From contig JBNKWQ010000005.1 in NCBI GenBank assembly GCA_050299855.1, positions 345,966 to 409,965 on the forward strand: a stretch of 64,000 nucleotides of DNA, given 5' to 3'. Origin of the DNA: Hahella sp050299855 (GTDB lineage: Bacteria > Pseudomonadota > Gammaproteobacteria > Pseudomonadales > Oleiphilaceae). Positions 7,926 to 17,423 of the stretch are shown here, one piece after another. How positions within the stretch are numbered: the stretch's first letter is position 1; every line of letters begins with the position of its first letter. The translations under genes were made by a program, and so were the position numbers. The notes beneath the pieces are model-generated. The model worked only from the letters and a program-made list of their open reading frames with translations, was not told the DNA's origin and did no database searches.

Positions 7926-10784
7926 ATGTTGAATCGATTGAAAGTATGGCAACAGCTTACTCTATTTGCATTAATCATCATCATGCCGTTGGCGCTGAGC
8001 CTGGTATATATTTTATCGGGAGTCACACGGGAAGTGGAATTGCGTGAATCGGAACGCCAGGGCGCTACCATTATCGCTGCTTTGGTACCTATCCAAAAAG
8101 ATCTTGCCCTGCATCGTGGAACTGTCGCGCTAGCCAAATCGGGAAACTCGCAGGCTGCGAGTCAGCTGGGCATCTTGGCAACCAATATAGATTCGGCGTT
8201 TGATAAGGCTCTGACTGTAGTTTCAGAGAACCCCATATCAAGCGATGCGGAAAAAATGCTCAGGCGTCTGCAGCAGGATTGGCATAACCTGAACAGTAAT
8301 CTAGGCACAATGGATGCGCTTTCCAGTTTTAATTCACATACTGGAATAATCAAGCAACTGGTTGCAGTTTATCGGGTGATTGCGGAGGACGCTATGCTGG
8401 CTCTCAGTTCGGATGCCAGCACTCATATTTTGGCGCCATTAACTACCGATACCTTACCTCACCTAGTCGAAGACATCGGTAAACTTAGGGGGAGTTTCTC
8501 TCCAGTTCTCAAAAACTTTGTGAGTTCAGGTGTGGTTCATGAAGCTGATCTGGCAACCGCTTTGGGCTTGCAATTGACGATAGATGAGCGGATTCAGATG
8601 CTTGAAACAGAAGTTAAAAGAGTAGGGCAACTGGACTCGGAGCGTCACCGTCAGCTAGTACAAATTTTGTCTGAATCCATGAATAGTATGAAGCAGATGA
8701 TTAACGGTTTTAATCAACGTGTGGCGACGATGGAAAGCCATTCAACCCTGCCTGATACTGCGGTTGACACCTTTTTCCAGCTGGCGACTATTGCCTTGGG
8801 GGAGATCTTCAGTCTCTGGGATATTGCGCTACAGGATATGCAGAGACAAGCGGATACGATTAAGGAGCAAGCACTATTGCATCGTAATCTTTCCTTATTT
8901 GGCGGAGTAATAGTGGTGCTCCTGAGTGCCGGGTTTGGCTTTCTTATTATCCGCAATCTTTCCCATAGTCTTGGCGGGGAGCCCATGGAATTGGAGACTA
9001 TTGCCAACAATATTGCTGGGGGGATGCTGGACCAGGAGCTGGCAGAGCGTACGGGTGTATACGGGCAGTTGCGTAGTATGAGGGATCAATTGCGCGAAAG
9101 AAACCAACGGGAAATGGAACAGATGGTCAAAATGACCCGCCTGCAGCAGGCTGTTGAGACTACATCCACGGCATTGATGGTCGCAGATGAGCAGTTCAAT
9201 ATTGTGTATATGAACCCTTCTGTAAAACGTGTTCTTAAAGCGGCAGAGCCGGAAATTAAAAAAAGCCTTCCACAATTCAATGCGGATCAGTTGCAGGGAC
9301 AATGCATTGACTTCTTCCATAAAAACCCAGCCCATCAGCGTCAATTGCTGACACAACTTAAATCTCCCCATGACGCAAGTCTGATGCTGGGCGACAGCCA
9401 TTTTGATCTCACTGCCGGAACCATCAGGGACAGCAAAGAAGAAATCCTCGGATTTGTTGTGGAATGGCGCGATATGACTGATCAGGTGATGGCAGAGAAT
9501 GAGGTTCAGAAGCTGGTCGGTGCGGCCAAGCAAGGGGACCTCAAAGAACGTCTGTCGCTGGAAGGCAAGGAGGGTTTCTTCCTCAGCCTGGCACAAGGAC
9601 TCAACGAATTTGTGCAAATTGTTGATGCCGTGCTGGATGACATTGATGCTGTCGTCAGCAAGATGGCCCAAGGGGATCTGAGCGGCCGTATGGATGCTAA
9701 CTACGAAGGCCAGTACCTGAATATTTCAGACTCAGTCAACGACAGTGTAGATCGGTTGAACGGCATCGTCAGCCAGTTGTTGGTCTCCACTGAAGGTGTC
9801 AGGGCGGCCAACCAGGAAATTTCCACTGGTAACAACCAACTCTCCGAGCGTACAGAAAAACAAAGTTCAGGTTTGGAGGAAACTGCCTCAAGTATGGAGG
9901 AACTGGCCAGTAATGTGCGCAATACGGCTGATAATTCCCGGCAGGCCGATCAGCTGTCCAGCTTGGCACGCGAATCTGCGGCCAAAGGCGGCGAGGTGGT
10001 GAAAAGAACCGTATCTTCGATGACGGAAATTAACGAAGCCAGTCGTAAGATTGCCGAAATAATCGGCGTCATTGATGACATTGCCTTCCAGACCAATCTG
10101 CTGGCGCTCAACGCTTCTGTGGAAGCTGCCAGAGCCGGTGAACAAGGGCGTGGCTTTGCCGTGGTGGCAACGGAAGTAAGGAATCTGGCGCAGCGCAGTG
10201 CCACCTCTGCCAAGGAAATCAAGGAGCTGATCGAAGACAGCGTCAAAAAAGTGCAGGCCGGGTCCGAGCTGGTTAATGAATCCGGCGTCACCCTGGACGA
10301 TATTATTGCGAATGTGAAGAAAGTGTCGGACCTGATTTCCGACATTGCCGCTGCTACTGAAGAGCAGAGTTCCGGCATTGACCAGATCAACCGGGCCATT
10401 ACGGAATTGGATGAAATCACCCAGCAAAACGCGGCACTGGCGGAAGAAACCGCGTCCTCTGCGGAATCCTCGTTGGATAGTGTCGGACAAATGGTGCAGG
10501 TGATGTCTTTCTTCCAGGCGGACGAAAGCTCAGCTATTTCTCTTGCGCCCAGAACGACCAATTACCCGGTCCACGGGGTTGCGGGGGCCCATCATACGCA
10601 CAAGGATTATGGTAGTCATAAAGGCCAGGTTGCCTTTAAAGACAATGGTAAGGGCGGTCGCTATGGTCAGGACAGCGGTAAAGGTAACAGCAAGGGGAAT
10701 AACAAATCAGGATCAGCGAATGTCAGCCGCGAAGCGATGCAGTCCTCCAAACCTGAATCTGATGATGACTGGGAAGTCTTCTGA
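7926..10784 (+). CDS. Methyl-accepting chemotaxis receptor with PAS and two HAMP segments, ending in DWEVF
   Basis: Encodes 952 residues. A transmembrane helix at about 13-33 and a second at about 322-343 flank a long, mostly helical periplasmic domain that begins with an LHRGTVALAKSG motif, as in NIT/four-helix-bundle sensors. Then follow a HAMP, a PAS domain (about 405-520), a second HAMP-like segment (about 568-625) and the methyl-accepting domain with hairpin tip IAFQTNLLALNASVEAARAG. The last 65 residues are a Gly/Lys/Asn/His-rich linker ending in DWEVF, which fits the aromatic-x-x-aromatic pentapeptide that tethers CheR and CheB. It overlaps the next cheW by one ATGA. Confidence 0.95.
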   Translation: MLNRLKVWQQLTLFALIIIMPLALSLVYILSGVTREVELRESERQGATIIAALVPIQKDLALHRGTVALAKSGNSQAASQLGILATNIDSAFDKALTVVSENPISSDAEKMLRRLQQDWHNLNSNLGTMDALSSFNSHTGIIKQLVAVYRVIAEDAMLALSSDASTHILAPLTTDTLPHLVEDIGKLRGSFSPVLKNFVSSGVVHEADLATALGLQLTIDERIQMLETEVKRVGQLDSERHRQLVQILSESMNSMKQMINGFNQRVATMESHSTLPDTAVDTFFQLATIALGEIFSLWDIALQDMQRQADTIKEQALLHRNLSLFGGVIVVLLSAGFGFLIIRNLSHSLGGEPMELETIANNIAGGMLDQELAERTGVYGQLRSMRDQLRERNQREMEQMVKMTRLQQAVETTSTALMVADEQFNIVYMNPSVKRVLKAAEPEIKKSLPQFNADQLQGQCIDFFHKNPAHQRQLLTQLKSPHDASLMLGDSHFDLTAGTIRDSKEEILGFVVEWRDMTDQVMAENEVQKLVGAAKQGDLKERLSLEGKEGFFLSLAQGLNEFVQIVDAVLDDIDAVVSKMAQGDLSGRMDANYEGQYLNISDSVNDSVDRLNGIVSQLLVSTEGVRAANQEISTGNNQLSERTEKQSSGLEETASSMEELASNVRNTADNSRQADQLSSLARESAAKGGEVVKRTVSSMTEINEASRKIAEIIGVIDDIAFQTNLLALNASVEAARAGEQGRGFAVVATEVRNLAQRSATSAKEIKELIEDSVKKVQAGSELVNESGVTLDDIIANVKKVSDLISDIAAATEEQSSGIDQINRAITELDEITQQNAALAEETASSAESSLDSVGQMVQVMSFFQADESSAISLAPRTTNYPVHGVAGAHHTHKDYGSHKGQVAFKDNGKGGRYGQDSGKGNSKGNNKSGSANVSREAMQSSKPESDDDWEVF

Positions 10785-11299
10785 TGAAAACCAGCAGCAA
10801 TAGAGAAACCAAAGCTGAAGCGCCGCTGCAGTTTCTTACATTCAGAATGGGGGCGGATGCCTATGGCCTGGACATACTACGGGTGCGGGAAATTCGTGGC
10901 TGGATAAAACCCCGGGAAATACTCAATGTGCCCGGATATATCAAGGGCGTGATTGAATTTCGTGGCGGCATTGTACCCATCGTGGATCTGCGGATGAAGT
11001 TCGCGCTGGGGGCTGGTGAGTATGATCGCGAAACCGTTGTGATTCTGGTCTCCGTGCGGCAGCAACGGGAGGATCAACAGCGTGAACATGTCATGGGCAT
11101 GGTGGTGGACCGGGTGGCGGATGTGATTGATGTGCGAGGGGATGACATTAAAGCCAAACCGGAATTGGGTTCAAAATTGGATACCCGTTATCTCAAGGGT
11201 TTGGTGAAGCGAGACGAAGGCATGGTACTGCTGATTGATGTCGATACGCTGCTGGACCCGGAAACGTTCTCTCAAGTGATTGAGGCCACAGACAAATGA
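10784..11299 (+). CDS. cheW: CheW coupling protein (second copy)
   Basis: Encodes 171 residues. The start overlaps the stop of the receptor gene (ATGA). One CheW domain: LQFLTFRMGADAYGLDILRV, REIRGWIKPREILNVPGY, GVIEFRGGIVPIVDLR and a C-terminal MVLLIDVDTLL. It lacks the acidic leader of the first copy and has a typical receptor-adjacent placement. Its stop overlaps the following STAS gene by four bases. Role: scaffold between receptor and CheA. Confidence 0.95.
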   Translation: MKTSSNRETKAEAPLQFLTFRMGADAYGLDILRVREIRGWIKPREILNVPGYIKGVIEFRGGIVPIVDLRMKFALGAGEYDRETVVILVSVRQQREDQQREHVMGMVVDRVADVIDVRGDDIKAKPELGSKLDTRYLKGLVKRDEGMVLLIDVDTLLDPETFSQVIEATDK

Positions 11300-11574
11300 C
11301 CCGCAAAAAGAACCCGCCGATCAAACTACCCGCCAGCCTGACCATCTCGACGGTAGAACCATTGCACCAGCTGCTTCAGCAGCCTGGATATGAAAAGAAC
11401 CTGCAGTTGGATGCCGGTGGTGTTGAAGTCGTGGATACTGCGGGTTTGCAGCTTATATTGGCTGCACAGCAACGACTGGAAGAGAATGGCGGCACCATTG
11501 AATGGTCGGCAGGCAGTGACAGTCTTAATCAGGCTATCAAAACCGTTGGGCTGGATAAGTATCTGATAATTTGA
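11296..11574 (+). CDS. STAS-domain protein
   Basis: Encodes 92 residues, a single STAS domain as in anti-sigma-factor antagonists. The usual loop DxSGL appears as VVDTAGLQLILA, so the phosphorylatable Ser is replaced by Thr/Ala around it; a Thr at the site may still be a target. It sits between cheW and cheR and overlaps cheW by ATGA. In related loci such a protein partners with a SpoIIE/HATPase protein of the HsbR type; here that partner upstream is a pseudogene (3479-4622), so this STAS protein may have lost its regulator. The link is inference. Confidence 0.85.
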   Translation: MTRKKNPPIKLPASLTISTVEPLHQLLQQPGYEKNLQLDAGGVEVVDTAGLQLILAAQQRLEENGGTIEWSAGSDSLNQAIKTVGLDKYLII

Positions 11575-11586
11575 CCGGGGTCTGTC

Positions 11587-12432
11587 ATGGAAGCGGAGCG
11601 CCAGGTTCGGGACTTTGAATTCACCCGCCGTCATTTCGATTACTTTCGCAAGCTAAGCCAGGAGTATTCCGGGATTGTGGTGGCGGATAACAAGTTTGAA
11701 ATGTTTTACTCCAGGCTCACCAAACGCCTGCGACAGTTGAACCTTGTCGGCTTTGATGACTACATACGCTATCTGAAGCAGGATACGGAAAAGGAATTCC
11801 CACATTTTATCAACGCGTTGACCACGAATCTGACATCGTTTTTTCGTGAAGAACATCACTTCAGGTTTTTAAGCCAGCAGGTGGTAGCCGACATTAAAGC
11901 GCGAGGCCAGAGGAGCTTGTCAGTTTGGTCTGCCGGTTGTTCGGTAGGGGAGGAAACCTACTCGATCGCCATCACGTTGGCGGAAGCTGCCCTTTTGCAG
12001 GGTTTCAACTGGAATATTCTTGCCACGGATATCGATACTGCTGTGTTGGAACATGCCGACCAGGGCATTTATCAACTGGACCGGATCAAGAACATACCAA
12101 TGGAACTAAAAAGAAAGTATTTCCTCCGCGGTACCGGGAAAAACGAGGGTTATGCCCGTGTCGCCCGCGAGTTGCGGAGGAATATCCACTTTAAACGGCT
12201 GAACCTGATCAAAAATTTTAGTCACGCACGGCCTTTTGATGTGATTTTCTGCCGTAATGTAGTGATCTATTTTAACCGGGAAACCAAGATTGCATTGATG
12301 AAGAGGTTTGCTGCCAGTCTGGCTAACGACGGCTATCTGATCCTGGGTCACTCAGAGTCCTTGCATGGTATTTCCAGCCAGTTCCAGTCACTTGGAAACA
12401 CTGTGTACAAAAGGCTAAAGGAGTCACGCTGA
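11587..12432 (+). CDS. cheR: Chemoreceptor glutamate methyltransferase CheR
   Basis: Encodes 281 residues. The N-terminal helical domain is followed by the SAM-binding domain: NLTSFFREEHHF, the glycine-rich VWSAGCSVGEETYS, the acidic ATDID and the catalytic-side FDVIFCRNVVIYF. It methylates glutamates on receptors, using S-adenosylmethionine. The DWEVF tail of the receptor two genes upstream is a fitting docking site. Stop and cheD start are directly adjacent. Confidence 0.96.
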   Translation: MEAERQVRDFEFTRRHFDYFRKLSQEYSGIVVADNKFEMFYSRLTKRLRQLNLVGFDDYIRYLKQDTEKEFPHFINALTTNLTSFFREEHHFRFLSQQVVADIKARGQRSLSVWSAGCSVGEETYSIAITLAEAALLQGFNWNILATDIDTAVLEHADQGIYQLDRIKNIPMELKRKYFLRGTGKNEGYARVARELRRNIHFKRLNLIKNFSHARPFDVIFCRNVVIYFNRETKIALMKRFAASLANDGYLILGHSESLHGISSQFQSLGNTVYKRLKESR

Positions 12433-13059
12433 ATGTCCGCCAAGCTAAGTCTTCCTCCAACCTGTCTGCCATGGTTCAAAGGGGTAAACCGGTTTTGGGA
12501 CCCGCATAAGAAATGTTTTATCGCGAAAATTCTGCCCGGGGAATACTACGTCACTCTGGAGAAAGAAATGATCGGCACTGTGCTGGGGTCGTGCGTATCT
12601 GCCTGTGTACGGGATCCGAAAACCGGTATAGGCGGCATGAATCATTTCATGTTGCCACAGAATTCCCAGGGTAATGTCAGCGTTATCAGTGATGCGTACC
12701 GGTACGGCAACTATGCCATGGAACACCTGATCAATGATGTAATGAAACTCAGTGGCAGCCGTGACCGCCTTGAATTCAAGCTGTTTGGCGGCGGTAACGT
12801 CATTCGGTCCATGGGCAGCATAGGCGATAAAAATATCACTTTCGTAAGGCGTTACCTTGAGGTTGAGGGCTTTCGGGTGGCCGCCGAAGACCTGGGTGGA
12901 AATCACCCCCGTAAGATTCTGTACGATCCCGGCACCGGTAAGGTTTTGCTGAAGCGTATCGAATCCCTGCACAACGATACCGTGTTGCAACGGGAGGAAC
13001 GGTACATGGACAACCTCAAGCAACAGCCTGTGGAAACGGGGGATATCGATCTTTTTTGA
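12433..13059 (+). CDS. cheD: Chemoreceptor glutamine deamidase CheD
   Basis: Encodes 208 residues. The catalytic Cys54 lies in TVLGSCVSACVRD and His71 in GGMNHFMLP, the two signature positions of this family. The protein converts selected receptor glutamines to glutamate, making them methylatable. A C-terminal segment KILYDPGTGKVLLK matches the family ending, followed by an extra 30-residue tail. It begins right after the cheR stop, so it belongs to the same transcript. No cheC is visible in the window. Confidence 0.95.
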   Translation: MSAKLSLPPTCLPWFKGVNRFWDPHKKCFIAKILPGEYYVTLEKEMIGTVLGSCVSACVRDPKTGIGGMNHFMLPQNSQGNVSVISDAYRYGNYAMEHLINDVMKLSGSRDRLEFKLFGGGNVIRSMGSIGDKNITFVRRYLEVEGFRVAAEDLGGNHPRKILYDPGTGKVLLKRIESLHNDTVLQREERYMDNLKQQPVETGDIDLF

Positions 13060-13151
13060 TAGCTGGTTTTCATCCTTGTACCACGTTATCGATGCTGATA
13101 TCGATTGATCTCAACGTTGAAAGGATGCCTTCCTGGGAGGCCTGTTAGGTC

Positions 13152-14219
13152 GTGGCGGATAAAAAGCTTAAAGTGCTGGTTGTGGACGATTCTGCCTTGA
13201 TGCGGAAACTACTGGTCGAAATTATCAATCAGGCACCGGACCTGGAAGTGGTGGACACTGCCAACGATCCCTATCAGGCGCGGGAAAAAATTAAATTGTA
13301 TAACCCGGATGTGCTCACTCTGGATGTGGAAATGCCGCGTATGGACGGTATTACTTTCCTGCGTAATCTGATGCGTTTACGTCCCATGCCGGTGGTGATG
13401 ATTTCGAGCCTGACCGATAAAGGCGCACAGGTCACTATGGATGCACTGGAGACCGGGGCCATCGATTTTATTGCCAAACCCAACCTTGATCTACGTGAGG
13501 GTATTGAGGATAAAGCCGCAGTCATCATTGAAAAAATCCGGATGGCTGCACAGGTTCCGAGAGAGAAACTGATCCTGAAGCAACAACAGTTGCAGCATTA
13601 CCAAAAGCTAAGTGCCCGGCAGGTTGAGTATCCTCAACCGATATTTGCCACCACTGACAGGCTGGTCGCCATCGGCGCGTCTACCGGTGGCCTGGATGCG
13701 ATTCGGGATGTGTTACTCGGACTGCCCACTTCCGTGCCCGGCATCGTGATTACCCAGCATATTCCCGGTACCTTCTCCCGCTCTTTTGCCGAGCGCATGG
13801 ACAAGATGTTGCCGTTAAAGGTTGAGGAGGCTTATGAAGGTGCTCCTATTACCACTGGGCGTGTCTATATTGCACCGGGTGAACAGCACCTTGAGGTGGT
13901 CAGGTCCGGTGCCAAATACGTCTGTCGGCTCAATGACGGACCCCTGGTCAACCGGCATAAGCCCAGTGTGGAAGTTTTGTTTGATTCGGTGGCCAGAGCA
14001 GCGGGTGAAAATGCCCTGGGTATCATGCTGACAGGTATGGGGAAAGACGGTGCCGAATCTCTGTTGAGATTAAGGCAAATCGGTGCTCAAACCATTGCCC
14101 AGGATGAAGAATCCAGCGTGGTTTGGGGAATGCCGGGCGCGGCGGCTAAGCTAGGGGCCGCCAGCCAGGTGTTGGCGCTGTCCAGGATTCCTGAGGAAAT
14201 CATGCGCTGGTCCAAGTAA
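13152..14219 (+). CDS. cheB: Chemotaxis methylesterase/response regulator CheB
   Basis: Encodes 355 residues from a GTG at 13152, with GGGAGG upstream. The receiver domain has Asp58 in LTLDVEMPRMDG. The esterase domain has Ser177 in IGASTGGLDA, His203 in TQHIPGTFS and Asp299 in GMGKDGAE, the expected triad. It removes methyl groups from receptors and is activated by CheA. It closes the operon after a 92-base gap from cheD. The gap has an inverted ACGTT...AACGTT-like pair but no T-run, so cotranscription is likely. Confidence 0.97.
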   Translation: MADKKLKVLVVDDSALMRKLLVEIINQAPDLEVVDTANDPYQAREKIKLYNPDVLTLDVEMPRMDGITFLRNLMRLRPMPVVMISSLTDKGAQVTMDALETGAIDFIAKPNLDLREGIEDKAAVIIEKIRMAAQVPREKLILKQQQLQHYQKLSARQVEYPQPIFATTDRLVAIGASTGGLDAIRDVLLGLPTSVPGIVITQHIPGTFSRSFAERMDKMLPLKVEEAYEGAPITTGRVYIAPGEQHLEVVRSGAKYVCRLNDGPLVNRHKPSVEVLFDSVARAAGENALGIMLTGMGKDGAESLLRLRQIGAQTIAQDEESSVVWGMPGAAAKLGAASQVLALSRIPEEIMRWSK

Positions 14220-14357
14220 TGCCCAGGCTGATACCGTCGGTTAAACCTACGAGTGACAGATCGGCCTGGAGAAGGTGAGGTATGATTCATGCGCCAGCGA
14301 TCAGCAACAGCAGGAAAATCATTGCGCTATTGAGGTGTAAACATACACCAGAAAGCC

Positions 14358-15221
14358 TCAGTATCCATTTTTGACAGCCGTCCGGGCTCGTTTTATCACC
14401 GCATTGGCATCAGCATCCAATAATGTCATTTCGGCAACCGCTGAATGGATGCCGAGGCGTCTATTTTGCAAGCTGGGCTGATTGTTCCTGCGGCTTTCAA
14501 ACATTGTTTGCAAACGATGTTGAACCCGCTGGGCCAGCACTTCACCGGTTTCAGGCATCAGTATGCAAAATTCATTGCCTGCTGTGCGACCGACTGTGTC
14601 TTCCTTGCGCACCAGATCTTGGCAGAGACTGCCGAGAAGCTTCAGACAATCGGTATCCAGTTGGGATAGGCGCCGGCCTCCATCCAGGATTTCAAATATC
14701 AGCAGGGTGAATACGGAGTGATGGCGGTACGAACGTCGCCACTCTTTCTCCAGCGCTTCCATAAAGGCAGCATTGCTCAACAGCTGGGTCTCCGTATCAA
14801 GATTGGGCAGGTCCAGAAGCAGATCTTCCACTTTTTTATAGCTGGTGATATCCCTTTGAATAGAGGCAAAATGCGTGACTTCCCCTGTGTCTGACGTCAA
14901 CGGCATCAGGCTTAATTCCGCCCAATAACTGGTGCCGTCCTTGCGATAGTTCAGAATCCGGCACCGTAGTGGTTGTTTATTTTCCAGGTGCTGGCGAATC
15001 AGGATTTTCGTGGTAACCGAGGTTTTTTCACCCTGGAGGATACGCGGTGTCTGCCCCAATAGCTCTTCAGCGCTATACCCACTGAGTCGGGTCATGGCGT
15101 CATTGACGTATACGATAGTAGGGCCCGGTAAATCGATCTGGTCGGCCTGTGTCACGATCACTCCGTCAGCCGCAGAGTCGACAATTTCTTTGAAACCAAA
15201 TTCTTGCTTATATGGTGGCAT
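14358..15221 (-). CDS. PAS protein with degenerate GGDEF domain
   Basis: Encodes 287 residues. A PAS domain (about 10-130) has the pattern NDAMTRLSGYSAEELLGQTP and DITSYKK at its end. It lacks the Cys of light-sensing LOV domains. The second half resembles a diguanylate cyclase domain, but the GGDEF signature is replaced by AGNEF in GRTAGNEFCILMP, and the substrate-binding pattern at the start of the domain is weak. It is therefore probably not a cyclase and may act as a c-di-GMP/GTP sensor or a protein-interaction module. It lies convergent to cheB. Confidence 0.8.
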   Translation of the reverse strand: MPPYKQEFGFKEIVDSAADGVIVTQADQIDLPGPTIVYVNDAMTRLSGYSAEELLGQTPRILQGEKTSVTTKILIRQHLENKQPLRCRILNYRKDGTSYWAELSLMPLTSDTGEVTHFASIQRDITSYKKVEDLLLDLPNLDTETQLLSNAAFMEALEKEWRRSYRHHSVFTLLIFEILDGGRRLSQLDTDCLKLLGSLCQDLVRKEDTVGRTAGNEFCILMPETGEVLAQRVQHRLQTMFESRRNNQPSLQNRRLGIHSAVAEMTLLDADANAVIKRARTAVKNGY

Positions 15222-15302
15222 CTTTTATCCTTTGGAGGTTTGGCTCTTTCTATTCTAGACGATGCAAGAGTGATTAACCCCAAAAACTCCAAGGCTGACT
15301 AC

Positions 15303-15815
15303 ATGAGTACCCGAATTCCCCTGACACTGAAAACCGAGCGTTTGAACCTGCGCCAATTTCGACCATCGGATTATGACAGCTACAAGGATCTGGTGGCTGA
15401 TGCCGAAGTGATGAGATATGTGGGCCTCGGCAAAGCTCTGGATGCCACGCAGGCCTGGCAAAATCTGGCATTAGTGATGGGGCACTGGTATATGCGTGGC
15501 TTTGGACTCTGGGCTGTGGAACGTCGCGATCAGCCGGGCCTTATTGGTCGAGCCGGACTTTACAAGCCCCAGGGCTGGCCGGGACTGGAAATTGGCTGGC
15601 TGCTGCAACGTGATTGCTGGGGGTATGGTTATGCCACGGAGGCGGCATGGGCGGTAAAAGCTGTGGCTGCGGAAGTACTGCATAAGCAGAGGTTGATCAG
15701 TCTGATTCATCCGCACAATGAACGCTCCGCCGCCGTGGCGAAAAGATTGCATGGCCGACTGCAAGGGCAGATAGAAATACTGCAGCAGAAGGTAGACCTG
15801 TATCGCTATTATTAA
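15303..15815 (+). CDS. GNAT N-acetyltransferase, RimJ/RimL type
   Basis: Encodes 170 residues. I start at the ATG at 15303 because LKTERLNLRQF, the usual first strand of the family, follows at once; longer starts run into the divergent gene. Later motifs are EIGWLLQRDCWGYGYATEA, an acetyl-CoA loop, and HPHNERSAAVAKRLHGRLQG. The protein transfers an acetyl group to an amine; the substrate cannot be told. It is divergent from the PAS gene and convergent with the next cyclase gene. Confidence 0.9.
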   Translation: MSTRIPLTLKTERLNLRQFRPSDYDSYKDLVADAEVMRYVGLGKALDATQAWQNLALVMGHWYMRGFGLWAVERRDQPGLIGRAGLYKPQGWPGLEIGWLLQRDCWGYGYATEAAWAVKAVAAEVLHKQRLISLIHPHNERSAAVAKRLHGRLQGQIEILQQKVDLYRYY

Positions 15816-15851
15816 TGCTGCTTTCTCAGACTCGGGACGGTATCGACAAAA

Positions 15852-17135
15852 TCAGTCGAGGATAAGCGAGTGGACCCTATTGCGGCCGGCATGTTTGGCT
15901 TCGTAGAGGGCGCGGTCTGCGCGGGCAAAGACCTCGTCAAAGTATTCCTGCTTAACATGGGAAATTGTGGTCGTGCCGATGCTGACAGTCACATCGATAC
16001 TTTCCGGGCTCAGGTCTTCCATCGTTTCCCGCAGTTCTTCAGCGCGGTAGACGGCATTTTCCAGGTTGCAGTGGGTGAGTAAAACCACAAACTCCTCGCC
16101 GCCAATCCGGGCCACAAAATCGCCTTCACGGAAAAAGTCCTGTAAGCAGTCCCCTACACTTTTGAGCACGCTATCCCCGGTATTGTGGCCGTAGGTATCA
16201 TTGATTTTTTTGAAGTGGTCGATATCCACCACCAGCAGCGAAAGAGGTGATTGGTGTCGATAGGCATCGGAGAATTTTCGTTTGGCGACTTCCACCAGAA
16301 AATGACGGTTGTATAACCCGGTCAAATGATCCGTGGTGGCGAGCTCTAGTAGCCGCTGGCGTTCTTTGCTGAGCTGATCGATCAGCCGCTTGGTGGCGAC
16401 CAGATTATTGATTCGCGCAAACAGTTCTTCGTCCAAGACGGGCTTGGTGATGTAGTCGTTGGCTCCTGCCCGTAACGCTTTAAGTCTGGTCTTGACGTTT
16501 TCCACGCCAGTGACTGCGAGTATCGGCATTTGTTGCCCCAGAGGGGTATTGCGGATCAGTCTGATAAAGTCGACGCCGGTCTCATCATTCATTAGAACCA
16601 TGTCAGTCATGATCAGATCGTAAGTACGTTCCAGGGCCAGCTTCATGGCATCATCAATGGAAAATACATGATCCATTTCAAGGCCCAGGCGTTTAAGTTT
16701 GCCGTCCATGGCCTTGGCTACAGACAGGCTGTCTTCCAGATATAATGCGCATCCACTGACCTGATGTCGGAAAGGGCCCAGAGGCATAAGTGAATGCAGG
16801 CGTTCTTCCAGTCGGGTCAGGTCGTCTTTTTTGATAATGTCCGTCGCACCGGAACTGAGTGCACGCGACAAGACATCGGCATTGGATTCCGAGGTAATAA
16901 TCAACAGCGGGGTCGCAGCATTGTTCTCACTACGTTTGATGGTTTCGGTAAAATCAACACCGCTCATGTCTGTCAGATACATGGACACGCAGATCACATC
17001 AAATTTGTGTTGTTCGGATTCTGCGATTGCCGATTTGCCGTTCTCTCGGATGGTGACTTCGAAGTCGTAAGATTCCAGCATCTGTGAGATGACTTTATGA
17101 TACAGACGGCTGGATTCGACAATGAGTGCGCGCAT
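15852..17135 (-). CDS. Diguanylate cyclase with two receiver domains
   Basis: Encodes 427 residues from the ATG at 17135. The first receiver has Ser in place of the phospho-acceptor Asp (CVSMYLTDMSG). The second keeps Asp in LIMTDMVLMND. A coiled coil (KERQRLLELATTDHLTGL) leads to a GGDEF domain with intact ARIGGEEFVVLL and, five residues earlier, an REGD that fits the RxxD inhibitory site. It should make c-di-GMP, with feedback inhibition. This layout is like WspR/PleD-type regulators; the inactive first receiver may serve dimerisation. It lies near the chemosensory operon and may be a target of CheA, which is inference. Confidence 0.9.
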   Translation of the reverse strand: MRALIVESSRLYHKVISQMLESYDFEVTIRENGKSAIAESEQHKFDVICVSMYLTDMSGVDFTETIKRSENNAATPLLIITSESNADVLSRALSSGATDIIKKDDLTRLEERLHSLMPLGPFRHQVSGCALYLEDSLSVAKAMDGKLKRLGLEMDHVFSIDDAMKLALERTYDLIMTDMVLMNDETGVDFIRLIRNTPLGQQMPILAVTGVENVKTRLKALRAGANDYITKPVLDEELFARINNLVATKRLIDQLSKERQRLLELATTDHLTGLYNRHFLVEVAKRKFSDAYRHQSPLSLLVVDIDHFKKINDTYGHNTGDSVLKSVGDCLQDFFREGDFVARIGGEEFVVLLTHCNLENAVYRAEELRETMEDLSPESIDVTVSIGTTTISHVKQEYFDEVFARADRALYEAKHAGRNRVHSLILD

Positions 17136-17423
17136 GTTTCTATCCGGTAGCTGATAACGTCTGGCAACGGTATAAGACCTGTTCAATAGCAGGCGAACCA
17201 GTGCTTGCTATCCGTTTATTGAGAAAACTTTCGTCCTGGAGAATGATGTCAATGATACCAATAGAGCAATTGCGAGAGACTTTGCAATGACTATTACTCT
17301 ATTACTTTAGTCTAAGACGGGGCATATTGCAGGCATAGAAATTCACCGGATTTCAGTCAAGACACCAAAACTCGTCTGTGCTAATTTCTGACTTCGGCGC
17401 AATGTTAAAAATTGGAGGCAGCA

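Noticed and set aside
14358..15221. LOV photoreceptor domain in the PAS protein
   Set aside because: The flavin-binding Cys of the NCRFLQ motif is missing; the segment reads GQTPRILQ.
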